In this document: one piece after another, positions 17,426 to 26,766 of the stretch
Position numbering within the stretch: position 1 is the first letter of the stretch
Layout of the letters: every line of letters starts with the position of its first letter
Source of the DNA: a candidate division WWE3 bacterium GW2011_GWC2_41_23
GTDB taxonomy: Bacteria; Patescibacteriota; WWE3; UBA101185; UBA10185
Direction of reading: 5' to 3'
NCBI GenBank assembly: GCA_000996895.1
Contig: LCBB01000006.1
Location: 1-52,130 of the forward strand
Length of the DNA stretch: 52,130 nucleotides
Notes under the pieces: generated by a model
Databases searched by the model: none
The model's input: only the letters and a program-made list of their open reading frames with translations
What the model was told of the DNA's origin: nothing
Translations under genes and position numbers: made by a program

Positions 17426-17836
17426 TTATTTTTTAGAGACGCTTAGCCACTCGAAGAAAGTATATACCATTGAAATGATAAAGGCAGAAAATAGGGCAGA
17501 CCAAAAGGCTGTAAGGCTTTTTGATGGTAGCATAACGCCCAAAATAATCAAATCCGACAAAGTCGTTTCCATTATCGTAAAGGCCGGCAAAAAAATAGTA
17601 AGGACATAGAGTGTTAACGTGGTTAAAATCGTCGCAATAAACAAAAATCCTACTCCCCGTGTAGGCAGACCAAAAGTAGCCAGGAGCGGCTTACCAAGAT
17701 AAAAAAGAGCGGTTAAAGCAAGAGATATTGTTAAAAAGGTTTTAGGGTCACTGCCGTAAAACAAAGCAGAAAGAACATAATTGGCGGAAAAAAGGGATAT
17801 CAGCACAAATGTAAAATTCTTGATAACGCCCTTCAT
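17426..17836 (-). CDS. Four-helix membrane protein, YvlD/phage-holin-4-like
   Basis: The 136-residue protein has four predicted membrane helices. The motif around GKPLLATFGLPTRGVGFLFIAT, followed by a hydrophobic stretch ending in FLPAFTI, resembles the YvlD/holin superfamily IV pattern (vkPilklltlPltilTlGlf...lvpgf). Members are poorly characterised, and some are implicated in envelope stress. It is the first gene of the long secG-murA-mraY-ftsW-murG-ftsQ-ftsA run. Its ATG follows a perfect TATAAT by 7 nt, so it would be the leaderless first cistron of that operon. Confidence 0.75.
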   Translation of the reverse strand: MKGVIKNFTFVLISLFSANYVLSALFYGSDPKTFLTISLALTALFYLGKPLLATFGLPTRGVGFLFIATILTTLTLYVLTIFLPAFTIMETTLSDLIILGVMLPSKSLTAFWSALFSAFIISMVYTFFEWLSVSKK

Positions 17837-17843
17837 GCTTTAA

Positions 17844-17849
17844 ATTATA
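17844..17849 (-). promoter_or_regulatory. -10 of the distal dcw operon
   Basis: Consensus TATAAT on the minus strand ends 7 nt before the ATG at 17836. A weak TTGGTC lies 16 nt further upstream. This is the best single promoter for the nine-gene run down to ftsZ. Confidence 0.6.
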
Positions 17850-17854
17850 ACGTT

Positions 17855-19210
17855 TTATTGAGAAGGACCAAAGATTTTCTTGCTTCTAAGCATGTGGTGG
17901 TATTTCTGAGCAAACCGGTGGCTCTCATCTCTCAAATTTATAAGTAAACGCATACCGGGGCTGTCTACTCCGGGGTTAATCCCGTAAAAACCGTTATCGT
18001 AATAGACAACCGTTTCCTCTTTTTTAGCCAAACCTATCATTGGTATATCCAGATTTAATTTTGTCATAGCCTCCATCGCGGAAGATAGCTGTCCTTTTCC
18101 TCCGTCTAATACAACCAGGGACGGAAGCCCCCAACTATTTTTTTTCTCATTCGTTTCATGAGAAAGTCTTCTGTATATAACTTCCCGGATCATGAAGAAA
18201 TCGTCGGCGGTGTTTTTTGTCCGTATCTTAAATCTTTTATATTCCCTTTTATCTATTCTTCCGTTTATTGCCGTAACCATCGATCCCACCGCTTCTTTTC
18301 CCGATATATTAGAAATGTCGTAACATTCAATCCTTGTGGGTAATTGCTTAATTACCGGTACAATTTTAACCAAGTCTTCCAAAGCTGATTTCGCCAAATC
18401 ATCCAGTAAATACGGATTTTCTATGTACTCGGCGGGAAGACGGAAACTTTGCCGGACATAATTAAATTTATTCAAAGTATTTCTAATTTCTGCCGCCTTT
18501 TCAAAGTTCTCAGAAGTAGCAAAACTTCTCATCTGTTTTTCGAGGGCATTTATAAGCTTAGATGTTTTTCCCGACAAAATACTTTTTATTGCCTTTATGT
18601 TGTTTTTATAAACCGGCATTATAGCTGAACCATTAACGCAGGGAGCCGGACATAGATTTATGTGTCCGTATAAGCAGGGGGTTCCTAATTTCTTATACTT
18701 ATTATATTTTGCAACACTGCAATCTCTAAAGGGTAGTATTTTACGCAGGGTTCGCACCAGCTGTTTTACAGAGCCTCCGTCAGGAAAAGGCCCGTAAAAA
18801 TACTGATACTTAGTGGTGTCCGGTTTTCTGAATGTCTCTATTTTTTGAATATTTGTAGCCTTACCATCCAAATCAACTTTTTCTGATTTTATTCCGACGT
18901 ACAGGTACGATTTATCATCTTTCAAGCTAATATTGAACTGCGGTAAGTGCTTTTTTATAAGCTCCGCTTCCAGGATTAGGGCTTCCAGCTCACTGTCTAC
19001 CTCAATAAAACGCATATCGTTTGTCTTCTCTACAAGCGCAAAGGTCTTTGAGGATTTATCCAGGTTTAAACGAAAATAGGAAGATACACGTGACCTGAGG
19101 TTTTTAGCTTTACCTACGTAAATAATTTCACCTCCGGCGTCCTCATAAATATAGACACCCGGCGTTGTGGGTAAATCCTTCAGTTTTTCTTTTAGATTTG
19201 AGGAAACCAC
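17855..19210 (-). CDS. uvrC: Excinuclease ABC subunit C, lacking the C-terminal HhH domain
   Basis: Makes the two incisions in nucleotide excision repair. N-terminal GIY-YIG nuclease (GVYIYEDAGGEIIYVGKAKN) is followed by a four-Cys cluster (RDC, TPC, NLCPAPC) like the Fe-S site reported in UvrC, a UVR helix pair (EKAAEIRNTL), and the RNase H-like nuclease with VVLDGGKGQ and RDESHRFA. The protein stops at HHMLRSKKIFGPSQ, where UvrC normally continues into a tandem helix-hairpin-helix; at 451 residues it is well short of the usual ~600. The GTG at 19210 is chosen because extended -10 TGCTACAAT lies 6 nt upstream; the ATGs at 19234 and 19330 would include that promoter. Confidence 0.93.
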   Translation of the reverse strand: MVSSNLKEKLKDLPTTPGVYIYEDAGGEIIYVGKAKNLRSRVSSYFRLNLDKSSKTFALVEKTNDMRFIEVDSELEALILEAELIKKHLPQFNISLKDDKSYLYVGIKSEKVDLDGKATNIQKIETFRKPDTTKYQYFYGPFPDGGSVKQLVRTLRKILPFRDCSVAKYNKYKKLGTPCLYGHINLCPAPCVNGSAIMPVYKNNIKAIKSILSGKTSKLINALEKQMRSFATSENFEKAAEIRNTLNKFNYVRQSFRLPAEYIENPYLLDDLAKSALEDLVKIVPVIKQLPTRIECYDISNISGKEAVGSMVTAINGRIDKREYKRFKIRTKNTADDFFMIREVIYRRLSHETNEKKNSWGLPSLVVLDGGKGQLSSAMEAMTKLNLDIPMIGLAKKEETVVYYDNGFYGINPGVDSPGMRLLINLRDESHRFAQKYHHMLRSKKIFGPSQ

Positions 19211-19216
19211 GAAGTT

Positions 19217-19225
19217 ATTGTAGCA
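19217..19225 (-). promoter_or_regulatory. Extended -10 of uvrC
   Basis: TGCTACAAT on the minus strand fits TGnTAnnnT and ends 6 nt before the GTG start. It overlaps the plus-strand -10 of the transglutaminase gene. Confidence 0.55.
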
Positions 19226-19226
19226 T
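19221..19226 (+). promoter_or_regulatory. -10 of the transglutaminase gene
   Basis: TAGCAT on the plus strand ends 6 nt before the ATG at 19233 and shares 5 bp with the uvrC extended -10. An inverted repeat AGCATTT / AAATGCT (19222-19228 and 19241-19247) spans it and the start codon. Confidence 0.45.
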
Positions 19227-19232
19227 TTACCC

Positions 19233-20954
19233 ATGCTCGGAAATGCTTTCTCAAAATTTTTAGCGTTTACTGCAATAGCTGTGGTACTGTCCCCTATTGC
19301 CAAAGCGCAAACCGAACAAAATTTCATCATTAACTACGATATTAGATACGACGTGCAGGATTCCGGAGAAACTCTTGTATCACAAACTACAACCATAACC
19401 AGTTTGAAAAACGATGTTGTACCCACCACTTATTCTTTTAAGACAAGATATCTCGATGTTTACGATATTGTTGCGCAAACCAACGGAAAGAAAACTGAAG
19501 TTCGAAACGAAATGCCCGGAAAGAATGAGACAGTCATTACAGTTCCTTTTTCTACATACTCTATCGGCGAGGGAAAACAAAACATAGTGACGATGACGTA
19601 CAAAACGAAAGGCATTGCCTCCAGAATAGGAGATGTGTGGAATATTTACATACAGGGCATAGACACCCCCGAAACTACAACCGTATACAACATTGTTCTT
19701 TCCGTTCCGCCTTCTATGGGACCTAAAATATTTGTTTCCCCGGCACCGGCGACTGAAAAATTCGAGAACGGTAAAAACAATTATTATTTCACAAAAGAAA
19801 GTTTCTCTTCCAAAGGAGTAACTGCGGCGTTCGGAAAATATCAATCTCTTAACTACCAGATTAAATATCAGCTTAAAAATAATAGAATTTTAGGTTCAGT
19901 TTATGAGGTCGCCCTGCCTCCTGATATTCAAAACATACAGCAGGTAAGATACGAATCAATTGACCCCAAACCGAGAAAAATAAGGCTAGATAAAGACGGC
20001 AACGCGCTGGCACTTTTCTGGGTGGGTCCTAAAAGTAATCTGGAAGTGAAGCTTACGGGATCCGCAAAAATTATGGGAAGACAGATAAACCCGGACTTCG
20101 GAGGAAGAATTACGGATTTGCCTAAAGATCTTGTACGGGAGTATACAAAAAATCAGAGGTACTGGGAATCAAATCACGATGAAATTAAAAACTTTGCCGC
20201 TTCCCTTCTTGATCCTAATTTGAACGTCTCACAAAACACAAAACGGGTTTACGAATATATTTCATCCAACCTTACTTACGACCAAACCGCAGCAAGTCAA
20301 AATCTTGTAACAAGAAAAGGTGCAGTAGCAGCTTTAACGCAGCGGGGTGCTTTTACATGCATGGAATTTACCGATCTTTTTGTGGCAACTTCAAGAGCAA
20401 TGGGAATACCGGCGAGAGAAATTAACGGATACGCTTTTACAAACGATAACGTGGGAAAACCGATTTCAATTAGTTTAAAAGGAGGGGACACTTTGCACTC
20501 GTGGGCAGAATATTACGATCCGTTTTACGGGTGGGTCCAAATCGACCCTACATGGGGAACTACTTCCGGAACAGATTACTTTACAAAATTAGACACCAAC
20601 CATTTTGCATTTGTAATCAAGGGTAAAAGCTCTGAATATCCGTATCCTGCGGGGGCATACAGTTTTTCTGACGACGAAAAACTTGTAGATATTGATTTTT
20701 CAGGAACATCGAACTCGGATGAAGAATTTAATCCCGTACTTACCGTCACCAAATCTATTAACATAAACCCGCTAAAATTAGCCCAAGGATACAACAGATA
20801 TATTATTGATAACACGAGCGGATATTTTATTTACGACTTGCAGGGCAAAACTCTTGCGCCGGGTCAAAAGACCGGTATATATCTGAAGAACGGGCAAACA
20901 AACGTTAGTATTAAAGATTTCCGTAATAAGAGCTATTCGGTAAAGATCTTATGA
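19233..20954 (+). CDS. Exported transglutaminase-like protein
   Basis: Signal peptide residues 1-25 (hydrophobic core AFTAIAVVLS, likely cleavage after AKA). Residues ~30-290 form beta-rich sandwich-like regions without a family I can name. A transglutaminase-like papain-fold core follows: Cys376 (AFTCMEF), GIPAREINGYA, His422 (LHSWAEYYDPFYGW) and Asp438 (IDPTWG), a complete Cys-His-Asp triad. About 90 residues of beta-rich C-terminus follow. Such exported cores act as proteases or amide cross-linkers; the substrate is unknown and a surface role is inferred. The stop codon overlaps that of convergent uvrA by 6 nt. Confidence 0.85.
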   Translation: MLGNAFSKFLAFTAIAVVLSPIAKAQTEQNFIINYDIRYDVQDSGETLVSQTTTITSLKNDVVPTTYSFKTRYLDVYDIVAQTNGKKTEVRNEMPGKNETVITVPFSTYSIGEGKQNIVTMTYKTKGIASRIGDVWNIYIQGIDTPETTTVYNIVLSVPPSMGPKIFVSPAPATEKFENGKNNYYFTKESFSSKGVTAAFGKYQSLNYQIKYQLKNNRILGSVYEVALPPDIQNIQQVRYESIDPKPRKIRLDKDGNALALFWVGPKSNLEVKLTGSAKIMGRQINPDFGGRITDLPKDLVREYTKNQRYWESNHDEIKNFAASLLDPNLNVSQNTKRVYEYISSNLTYDQTAASQNLVTRKGAVAALTQRGAFTCMEFTDLFVATSRAMGIPAREINGYAFTNDNVGKPISISLKGGDTLHSWAEYYDPFYGWVQIDPTWGTTSGTDYFTKLDTNHFAFVIKGKSSEYPYPAGAYSFSDDEKLVDIDFSGTSNSDEEFNPVLTVTKSININPLKLAQGYNRYIIDNTSGYFIYDLQGKTLAPGQKTGIYLKNGQTNVSIKDFRNKSYSVKIL

Positions 20955-23900
20955 GTCTCTGCCTAAACTTCTGACGCGGTACAGCATCCTTAACGCTTCC
21001 GCAGTGTACGAAGTTTTGTGTGTTTTAATCTCTTTCAAAGGTCCTGAAAATATTACTTTCCCGCCCATGTCTCCGCCCTCAGGACCCAGGTCAACAACAT
21101 AATCACAGTTATCTATAATATCCAAATTGTGTTCGATAACAACCACGGTATTTCCTTTTGAGGTAAGGCGTTTAAATATAGTTATAAGATTTTCGAGGTC
21201 TGCAAAGTGTAAGCCGGTCGTCGGCTCGTCGAGAATGTAAAAGGTACTTCCGGTTGCGCGCTTCGAGAGCTCTAGCGACAATTTAACTCTTTGTGCTTCG
21301 CCTCCGGACAAGGTAGGCGCCGGCTGACCTAATTTAATATAACCCAACCCGACATCATACAAAGTTTCTATTCTTCTTCTAATTTGGGGAATATTTTCAA
21401 AGAATACTAAACCTTCCTCAACGGTCATGTCTAAAACATCGGCGATGTTTTTACCTTTGTAATTAATTTCCAAAGCTTCCCTGTTGTATCTTTTACCCTG
21501 ACAAACTTCGCAGTTAACGTAAACGTCGGGCATAAATTGCATTTCAATCTTAATCTGTCCCTCACCTCCGCATGCTTCGCATCTTCCGCCTTTAACGTTG
21601 AAGCTAAAACGCCCGGGGCCGTACCCTCTTACTCTCGCCTCCTGTGTCTGCGAAAATAAATCTCTAATGTGATCGAAAACTTTTGTGTAGGTGGCCGGAT
21701 TGGATTTAGGTGTCCTTCCTATAGGGCTTTGGTCGATGGCAATTATGTTTGTTAAATTCTCTACCCCTTCGAGAGATTTAAAAGGCTCGGGTTTTTGATC
21801 CAGCTTCATTCCAAAGCTCTGGCGCAATCCCTGATATAAAGTGTCCATAATAAGTGTGGATTTTCCTGAACCGGAAACACCCGTAATACATACAAACTTT
21901 CCTAATGGAATAGACAGTTCGGCATTTTTTAAATTTCTGCCGGTCGCCCCTTTTAATACTATTTTCTTTCCTTCGATGGGTCTCACTACTTTCGGTGCGG
22001 GGTCTAAATCCATAAACATCTCGCCTTTCATCTGCTTTTTACGGTCATTTTTTCCCACGATTAGTTTTCCGGACAAATATTTTCCCGTCAAAGAATTGGA
22101 ATTTTTTATTATCTCCGGGGGTGTGCCCTCCGCAACAACTTTTCCGCCTTCCGAACCCGCCCCGGGACCAAAATCAAAAATATAATCACTTTCCATCATA
22201 GTTTCGGCGTCGTGCTCGACAACTAAAACTGTGTTACCCAAATCTCTTAACTGGTGAAGCGTGCGGATAAGCTTTCCCTGATCTTTTTGATGAAGGCCGA
22301 CCGAGGGCTCGTCCAAAACGTATAATACTCCGGACAATCCTGAGCCTATTTGCGAAGCCAAACGGATTCTCTGTGCCTCTCCCCCTGAAAGTTGAGATGA
22401 AGACCGGGCGAGAGTTAAATAATCCAAACCGACATCGCGTAAAAAGTTCAGTCTGTAAGAAATTTCTTTAATTATTGCGTCTGCAATTTTATGTTCTCTT
22501 TCAGTCAATACTTTATCCAGCCGTTTTACCCACTCAATGCTATCTTTTATGGAAAGCCCCGTGATTTCTGTAATATTTTTTGAATCAACAACAATTGATA
22601 AAGATTCCTTTTTTAACCTGACCCCGTTACAAACCGGACACTCCTCATCTATCATGAACTTTTCTATTTCGTTACGTATATAATCCGAGTCTGTTTCTTT
22701 GTGGCGTCTTATTAAATTTGGTATTACTCCTTCAAATCCCGCTTCATAAGTGTGTTCGTGTCCTGTCTGGCCGCGGTAAGTAACCCTGAATCTTTTATCG
22801 CCGACTCCGTACATAATTATTTTCATCGCGTCTTTAGACAAATCTTTAATAGGCATGTCGAGCGAAAATTTATAAACTTCGGCGACCTTTTTAACAACAT
22901 TTTGGGTCCAGGTCTGGTGTTCGAAAAGTCTCTGCCATGGCAAAATACCGCCCTCGGAAATAGATAGTCTGGGGTTAACAACCGAGCCTTCGTTTACTCT
23001 CAACTGCATACCGAGTCCGTCGCACGCCGGGCACGCTCCGTGGGGGGAGTTGAAGGAAAAAGTCCTGGGCTCAATTTCGGGGAGGGAAATGTTACAAACC
23101 GGACATGCAAAATTTTCGGAGAGTAAATGATCTTCGGTGTTTTTCGGATTCTCCGGAAAATCAAAAGAAGGGTCTTTTATTATCGTGAGAATTACCGTTC
23201 CGTTACTTAGGCGCAAAGCCGTTTCTACCGAGGCAAAAATGTCGGAAAAAGTATTTTTAGCTTCTGCCGAGTCCCCGACCTTTTTATGATTGACCGAATG
23301 TCTGGAAATTAATCCATCGATTGTGTGCTTATTTGTTTTTATTAAATCGAAACGTTCTTTCAAACTCATGATGTCTCCGTCGACTCTTGCCCTGACTATC
23401 CCCTGTTTTTTCAGATTATCGAATAGCGCCGAATATTCTCCTTTTCTGTCTTTCACAATCGGAGAGAAAAGAAAAAATCTTACACCTTTTTCTGATTTAA
23501 AATCCTTAAGCTCGGAAATAATTTTAATAATTGTCTGGGCTATTTCGGTAGAACTTTGTCTCTGAATTTCTCTTCCGCAATTCGGACAATGGGGGTGCCC
23601 GACTCTTGCGAACAATAATCTCATATAATCATAAATTTCCGTGATGGTTCCGACGGTCGATCTTGGGTTTTTTGAAGTTGTTTTCTGGTCGATGGCAATT
23701 GCCGGTGAAAGTCCGTCGATTTTATCGACGTCAGGTTTATCCATAACACCCAAAAACTGACGGGCGTAAGATGAGAGACTTTCAACATATCTCCGCTGGC
23801 CTTCCGCGTAAATGGTATCCATAGCCAAAGATGACTTTCCGGAGCCTGAAACACCTGTAAGGACAACCATCTTATTCTTCGGAATATCGAGATCTATGTT

Positions 23901-23960
23901 TTTTAGATTGTGCTGGCGCGCGCCTCTAATTAGAATGTGCGAAAGTGAGGTGTTTTCCAT
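20949..23960 (-). CDS. uvrA: Excinuclease ABC subunit A
   Basis: DNA-damage sensor ATPase of nucleotide excision repair, 1003 residues. Two ABC modules are visible: Walker [10 protein letters not shown] and GVSGSGKST, and signatures [11 protein letters not shown] and [11 protein letters not shown]. Zinc-binding Cys pairs appear as CPNC, CPVC...CPAC, CPVC and CEAC...CEVC. The ATG at 23960 has TAAAAT 9 nt upstream; the TTG two codons earlier is less likely. No ribosome binding site. The 3' end overlaps the stop of the convergent transglutaminase gene with no terminator between. Confidence 0.97.
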   Translation of the reverse strand: MENTSLSHILIRGARQHNLKNIDLDIPKNKMVVLTGVSGSGKSSLAMDTIYAEGQRRYVESLSSYARQFLGVMDKPDVDKIDGLSPAIAIDQKTTSKNPRSTVGTITEIYDYMRLLFARVGHPHCPNCGREIQRQSSTEIAQTIIKIISELKDFKSEKGVRFFLFSPIVKDRKGEYSALFDNLKKQGIVRARVDGDIMSLKERFDLIKTNKHTIDGLISRHSVNHKKVGDSAEAKNTFSDIFASVETALRLSNGTVILTIIKDPSFDFPENPKNTEDHLLSENFACPVCNISLPEIEPRTFSFNSPHGACPACDGLGMQLRVNEGSVVNPRLSISEGGILPWQRLFEHQTWTQNVVKKVAEVYKFSLDMPIKDLSKDAMKIIMYGVGDKRFRVTYRGQTGHEHTYEAGFEGVIPNLIRRHKETDSDYIRNEIEKFMIDEECPVCNGVRLKKESLSIVVDSKNITEITGLSIKDSIEWVKRLDKVLTEREHKIADAIIKEISYRLNFLRDVGLDYLTLARSSSQLSGGEAQRIRLASQIGSGLSGVLYVLDEPSVGLHQKDQGKLIRTLHQLRDLGNTVLVVEHDAETMMESDYIFDFGPGAGSEGGKVVAEGTPPEIIKNSNSLTGKYLSGKLIVGKNDRKKQMKGEMFMDLDPAPKVVRPIEGKKIVLKGATGRNLKNAELSIPLGKFVCITGVSGSGKSTLIMDTLYQGLRQSFGMKLDQKPEPFKSLEGVENLTNIIAIDQSPIGRTPKSNPATYTKVFDHIRDLFSQTQEARVRGYGPGRFSFNVKGGRCEACGGEGQIKIEMQFMPDVYVNCEVCQGKRYNREALEINYKGKNIADVLDMTVEEGLVFFENIPQIRRRIETLYDVGLGYIKLGQPAPTLSGGEAQRVKLSLELSKRATGSTFYILDEPTTGLHFADLENLITIFKRLTSKGNTVVVIEHNLDIIDNCDYVVDLGPEGGDMGGKVIFSGPLKEIKTHKTSYTAEALRMLYRVRSLGRDS

Positions 23961-23969
23961 AACCAAATG

Positions 23970-23975
23970 ATTTTA
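23970..23975 (-). promoter_or_regulatory. -10 of uvrA
   Basis: TAAAAT on the minus strand ends 9 nt before the uvrA ATG. A CGAAC half-site lies just upstream, but no full Gram-positive-type SOS box is present. Confidence 0.4.
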
Positions 23976-24048
23976 CGGTAAAAGTTCGGGTTTGTGAAGA
24001 TGCTTTTAGAAAAAACTCCAGCAACAAGTGCCCCTAAGTTAGCACAAG

Positions 24049-24085
24049 AAAAAGCTCCTTGAAAAGATTGCAAATCAAGGAGCTT
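24049..24085 (-). terminator. Intrinsic terminator of the CHAP/propeller gene
   Basis: Perfect 10-bp inverted repeat (arms 24052-24061 and 24076-24085; minus-strand arm AAGCTCCTTG) with a 14-nt loop. On the minus strand it is followed by TTTTTCTTG. It lies 46 nt after the CHAP gene and before the uvrA promoter. Confidence 0.8.
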
Positions 24086-24131
24086 CGGCACATTTTGTAC
24101 TAACTCAAATCGAAAGGCTTAACTAGCAAAG

Positions 24132-25877
24132 TTACTTTACACGTCCTTGTTGTATCAGTGTGTAGGTAGAGTTGTAACGTTGCCCACCAACAGCCCATAT
24201 AGGGTCGTCTGTCGAGCTTCCGGTTACAGCTACACCATTGAACATCTCGTCCAGAACGGTCGGGACTGATATTTCTACCCAATTCGTTCCGTTATAACGA
24301 AAAACAAGAGGTCTTGCATATGTTCCACCTCCTCCGTTGTTACCGACGGCTGCTGTCAGACCCACTGCGTACACGGTGCTTGAACTAGCTGCGTGTACTC
24401 CGGTAAGGTAACCGCCTAACAAAGGGAGGGGTTGCTCACTTGTGTCCCAACTCGAGCCGTCCCAATGCATAGCAAAAGGAAGCGTGACCAAAGTCTGTCC
24501 GTTCATGTAGCTGTAGTAGCCTACCGCCCAGACATCGTCAGAGGCAATTACCTTCACGCCATATAGCTTAGAATCGTAAGTGGTTATTCCTGGGGGTAAA
24601 GTCGGGGTTGGGGTTGTGACATATCCCCAGTTTCCCCCAGTGTAGTGAACCGTAATAGGCCTAGCACTATTACTAGAGACATAATAACCGACCGCCCAGG
24701 CGTCTGATGATGAAAGTACCGAAACGGCGGTTAAACGCGTGTCTGTAGAACCTGAAACGAATGGAAACGGATCTTGTACCTTAGTAAAGGCACTCGTACC
24801 GTTATAGTGTTCAAATAGAGGCCTGTAACCCGACTGTAGAGTGTACCCCACAGCCCAGGTATCGCCTCCAGAACCGGTAGACACGCCATTCAACCAGCTA
24901 GAAGCCCCCGGCCTATCAATAGTAAGAGCAGACCAAGTTGAGCCATTGTACTTTAATGCGACAGCATAATTTGCACCCCCACTGTAAACTTTCCCAACAC
25001 TTACAACGTTTGAGGAGGACACGGCCGACACACCTGCCAAAGTGTATGAAAGGTAGTTGGCCGGAATAGTATTACTGCCCCAAGTTGTCCCATCGGTTGT
25101 ATGTGTCGCCAAGCCAGGACCAACGGCCCATGCTTCGCTAGAAGAAAGCGCAGTAACGGCAGTCAAGTTATTATTGCTGCTAGGATTTGGACTAGTCTGA
25201 ACACCCCAAACTGGCGTCAGCCAACCGGTTATTGTGTCAGCCTCCGATGCATCCGGGTCGTCACTATCGCCCCTAATAATCCAGGCATCAAATTGCTGTG
25301 TAGTTGTCCCGCTGGCCGATCCGTTCTGCTCCAACAAGGTTAAAACGGCGTCTCCGTTAACATAATCCTTGTCTGTTACTGCCGTAATTAGTGCTGTGTG
25401 GTTAGTGCTATAACTAATCACATCGCCGGCTGATGGAAACTTTTGGGCAGCACCGTCATTTGCAACTTCATCAAAAGTATCTGGGTGGTCGGTGGCATAA
25501 ACTGAGACAACTGCATCGCCGTTTGCTGCCAATGCTGTTTTACTAAAAGCCATCAGCAAATACCTCTTTACCAGTTCTGGGCATTGCCACTCGTGTTGAG
25601 CACTGCCGCTGGGAGAAAACTGTACCTCGAGATTAGGCCCCGAATCTCCATCGGGTCTTGGGCCACAAGCTTGCACTCCGTTCCACTCAGACAGCACCGT
25701 AGCGTGAACCCCTGTTTCGGCGAAATAATTTGTGTCATCACAAGAGACACCGTCCCACCAAGGCGGGGTAGGGTATGTAACCGCGGTTACGGTTTTTCCG
25801 GGCAAGAAAACCAGCGAGGAAATCACAAGGCTGAATATGACCAATAAACGCAGAAGCTTACTGATTGTTGTGTACAT
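24132..25877 (-). CDS. Secreted CHAP amidase-like protein with seven-repeat propeller
   Basis: Signal peptide at the N-terminus (hydrophobic segment about 8-25). Residues ~85-190 resemble a CHAP cysteine amidase: Cys99 in HEWQCPELVKRYL, GDVISYSTNH with His160, and EQN at 183-185. From ~238 to the end, seven repeats of 45-58 residues carry a core like LTAVSVLSSSDAWAVGYY plus a Y-N/T-G-x-x-W strand, which suits a seven-bladed beta-propeller. I infer a secreted wall hydrolase or adhesin with a binding propeller. Local GC is 50-55% in samples against about 40% nearby, suggesting transfer. The start at 25877 has AAAGGA 9 nt upstream; the ATG at 25886 abuts that site. Terminator follows. Confidence 0.8.
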   Translation of the reverse strand: MYTTISKLLRLLVIFSLVISSLVFLPGKTVTAVTYPTPPWWDGVSCDDTNYFAETGVHATVLSEWNGVQACGPRPDGDSGPNLEVQFSPSGSAQHEWQCPELVKRYLLMAFSKTALAANGDAVVSVYATDHPDTFDEVANDGAAQKFPSAGDVISYSTNHTALITAVTDKDYVNGDAVLTLLEQNGSASGTTTQQFDAWIIRGDSDDPDASEADTITGWLTPVWGVQTSPNPSSNNNLTAVTALSSSEAWAVGPGLATHTTDGTTWGSNTIPANYLSYTLAGVSAVSSSNVVSVGKVYSGGANYAVALKYNGSTWSALTIDRPGASSWLNGVSTGSGGDTWAVGYTLQSGYRPLFEHYNGTSAFTKVQDPFPFVSGSTDTRLTAVSVLSSSDAWAVGYYVSSNSARPITVHYTGGNWGYVTTPTPTLPPGITTYDSKLYGVKVIASDDVWAVGYYSYMNGQTLVTLPFAMHWDGSSWDTSEQPLPLLGGYLTGVHAASSSTVYAVGLTAAVGNNGGGGTYARPLVFRYNGTNWVEISVPTVLDEMFNGVAVTGSSTDDPIWAVGGQRYNSTYTLIQQGRVK

Positions 25878-26013
25878 CTTGGGCATTCCTTTCGTTGTAC
25901 TTAAGGTGGTTAGTGTGGGTACTTCGGTTTGAGTTTATCAATGTGCGCCGTGATTGTAACAACAGCAATTAAGGAGGTCAAATTCAACTCTTGTGTTTAT
26001 CAGAGTTTTTTAA

Positions 26014-26019
26014 TAGACT
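26014..26019 (+). promoter_or_regulatory. -10 of the 26.0-kb gene
   Basis: TAGACT ends 6 nt before a GTG at 26026, the same geometry as other leaderless starts here, and supports that GTG over the ATG at 26053. Confidence 0.4.
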
Positions 26020-26025
26020 TACGTT

Positions 26026-26766
26026 GTGAAGCTCGGTGTTCTAAGTGTAAAGATGAGAACAATCGTTATAATGGTTTTGGTGATTTTTGTTCTTCTAGGC
26101 GCTTTTTATCTAGGCATGTATTACAGTAGTGTCAAATATTCACGTGAAATAGCACTCCTCGTAACGCAACTAGACACGAAGGCCGCGAATTTAGTCCGCT
26201 GCGCGCCATCACCAAAGGATCAAACATCTACAAGAAAGGTTGAGGAAACGCTCCAAACTTATACATCCAAAAAATTGGGGTTGAGCTTCAGCTATCTCCA
26301 ACCTAAAGAATCTCAAGGTCAGTGGGTTACAGAAGAAGCAAACGACACTATATCCATTTACTATCAACACCAGTCAGGCATCAAAACTTCGTCGAAATTC
26401 GTGCAGGTCTTTTACAAGGATGCGCAGCAAAGCCTAGAAGCTGCTATTAAAGAGCAACTGATGCAAAATTTTAGTGCCGAGGATTGCACCATAACAACAC
26501 CTAGCATGAGTTACAATCACGCTATATATAGCCCAAATAACGAATATTTGGTGATTAGGGTTGTGAACCAAAATGAAAATCACGAAGAATTCGTAAAACA
26601 GCTTGAAAAGTGCCCTAACACCTATACTTTCTCTTGGAAAGATAACGGATACTTTGTAACAGACAAGATGCACCAGGACAGGTTCGCGTATGTGAGTTTG
26701 GGACAAGATAGTATTTTCGCATACCCGGATGTTTCCTGGGATATGACTATCCGCTTCCTAGACTAA
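26026..26766 (+). CDS. Membrane-anchored extracytoplasmic protein of unknown function
   Basis: Not recognised. The 246 residues begin with a short basic stretch and one membrane helix (about 12-31, TIVIMVLVIFVLLGAFYLG). A soluble domain with mixed alpha/beta character and three Cys residues (RCAPS, DCTI, KCPN) follows. The start is a GTG 6 nt after TAGACT; an ATG nine codons later would still keep the whole helix. It stands alone between the divergent CHAP gene and the convergent PBP gene (4-nt overlap at the stops). With the CHAP gene it may be part of one inserted segment. Confidence 0.65.
   Translation: MKLGVLSVKMRTIVIMVLVIFVLLGAFYLGMYYSSVKYSREIALLVTQLDTKAANLVRCAPSPKDQTSTRKVEETLQTYTSKKLGLSFSYLQPKESQGQWVTEEANDTISIYYQHQSGIKTSSKFVQVFYKDAQQSLEAAIKEQLMQNFSAEDCTITTPSMSYNHAIYSPNNEYLVIRVVNQNENHEEFVKQLEKCPNTYTFSWKDNGYFVTDKMHQDRFAYVSLGQDSIFAYPDVSWDMTIRFLD

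Noticed and set aside
25967-26028. Leader peptide (12 codons, TTG start) before the 26.0-kb gene after an AAGGAGG sequence
   Set aside because: Spacing from the ribosome site is 13 nt, the start is TTG and the peptide has no attenuator-like composition. The stop overlapping the GTG is noted but could be chance.
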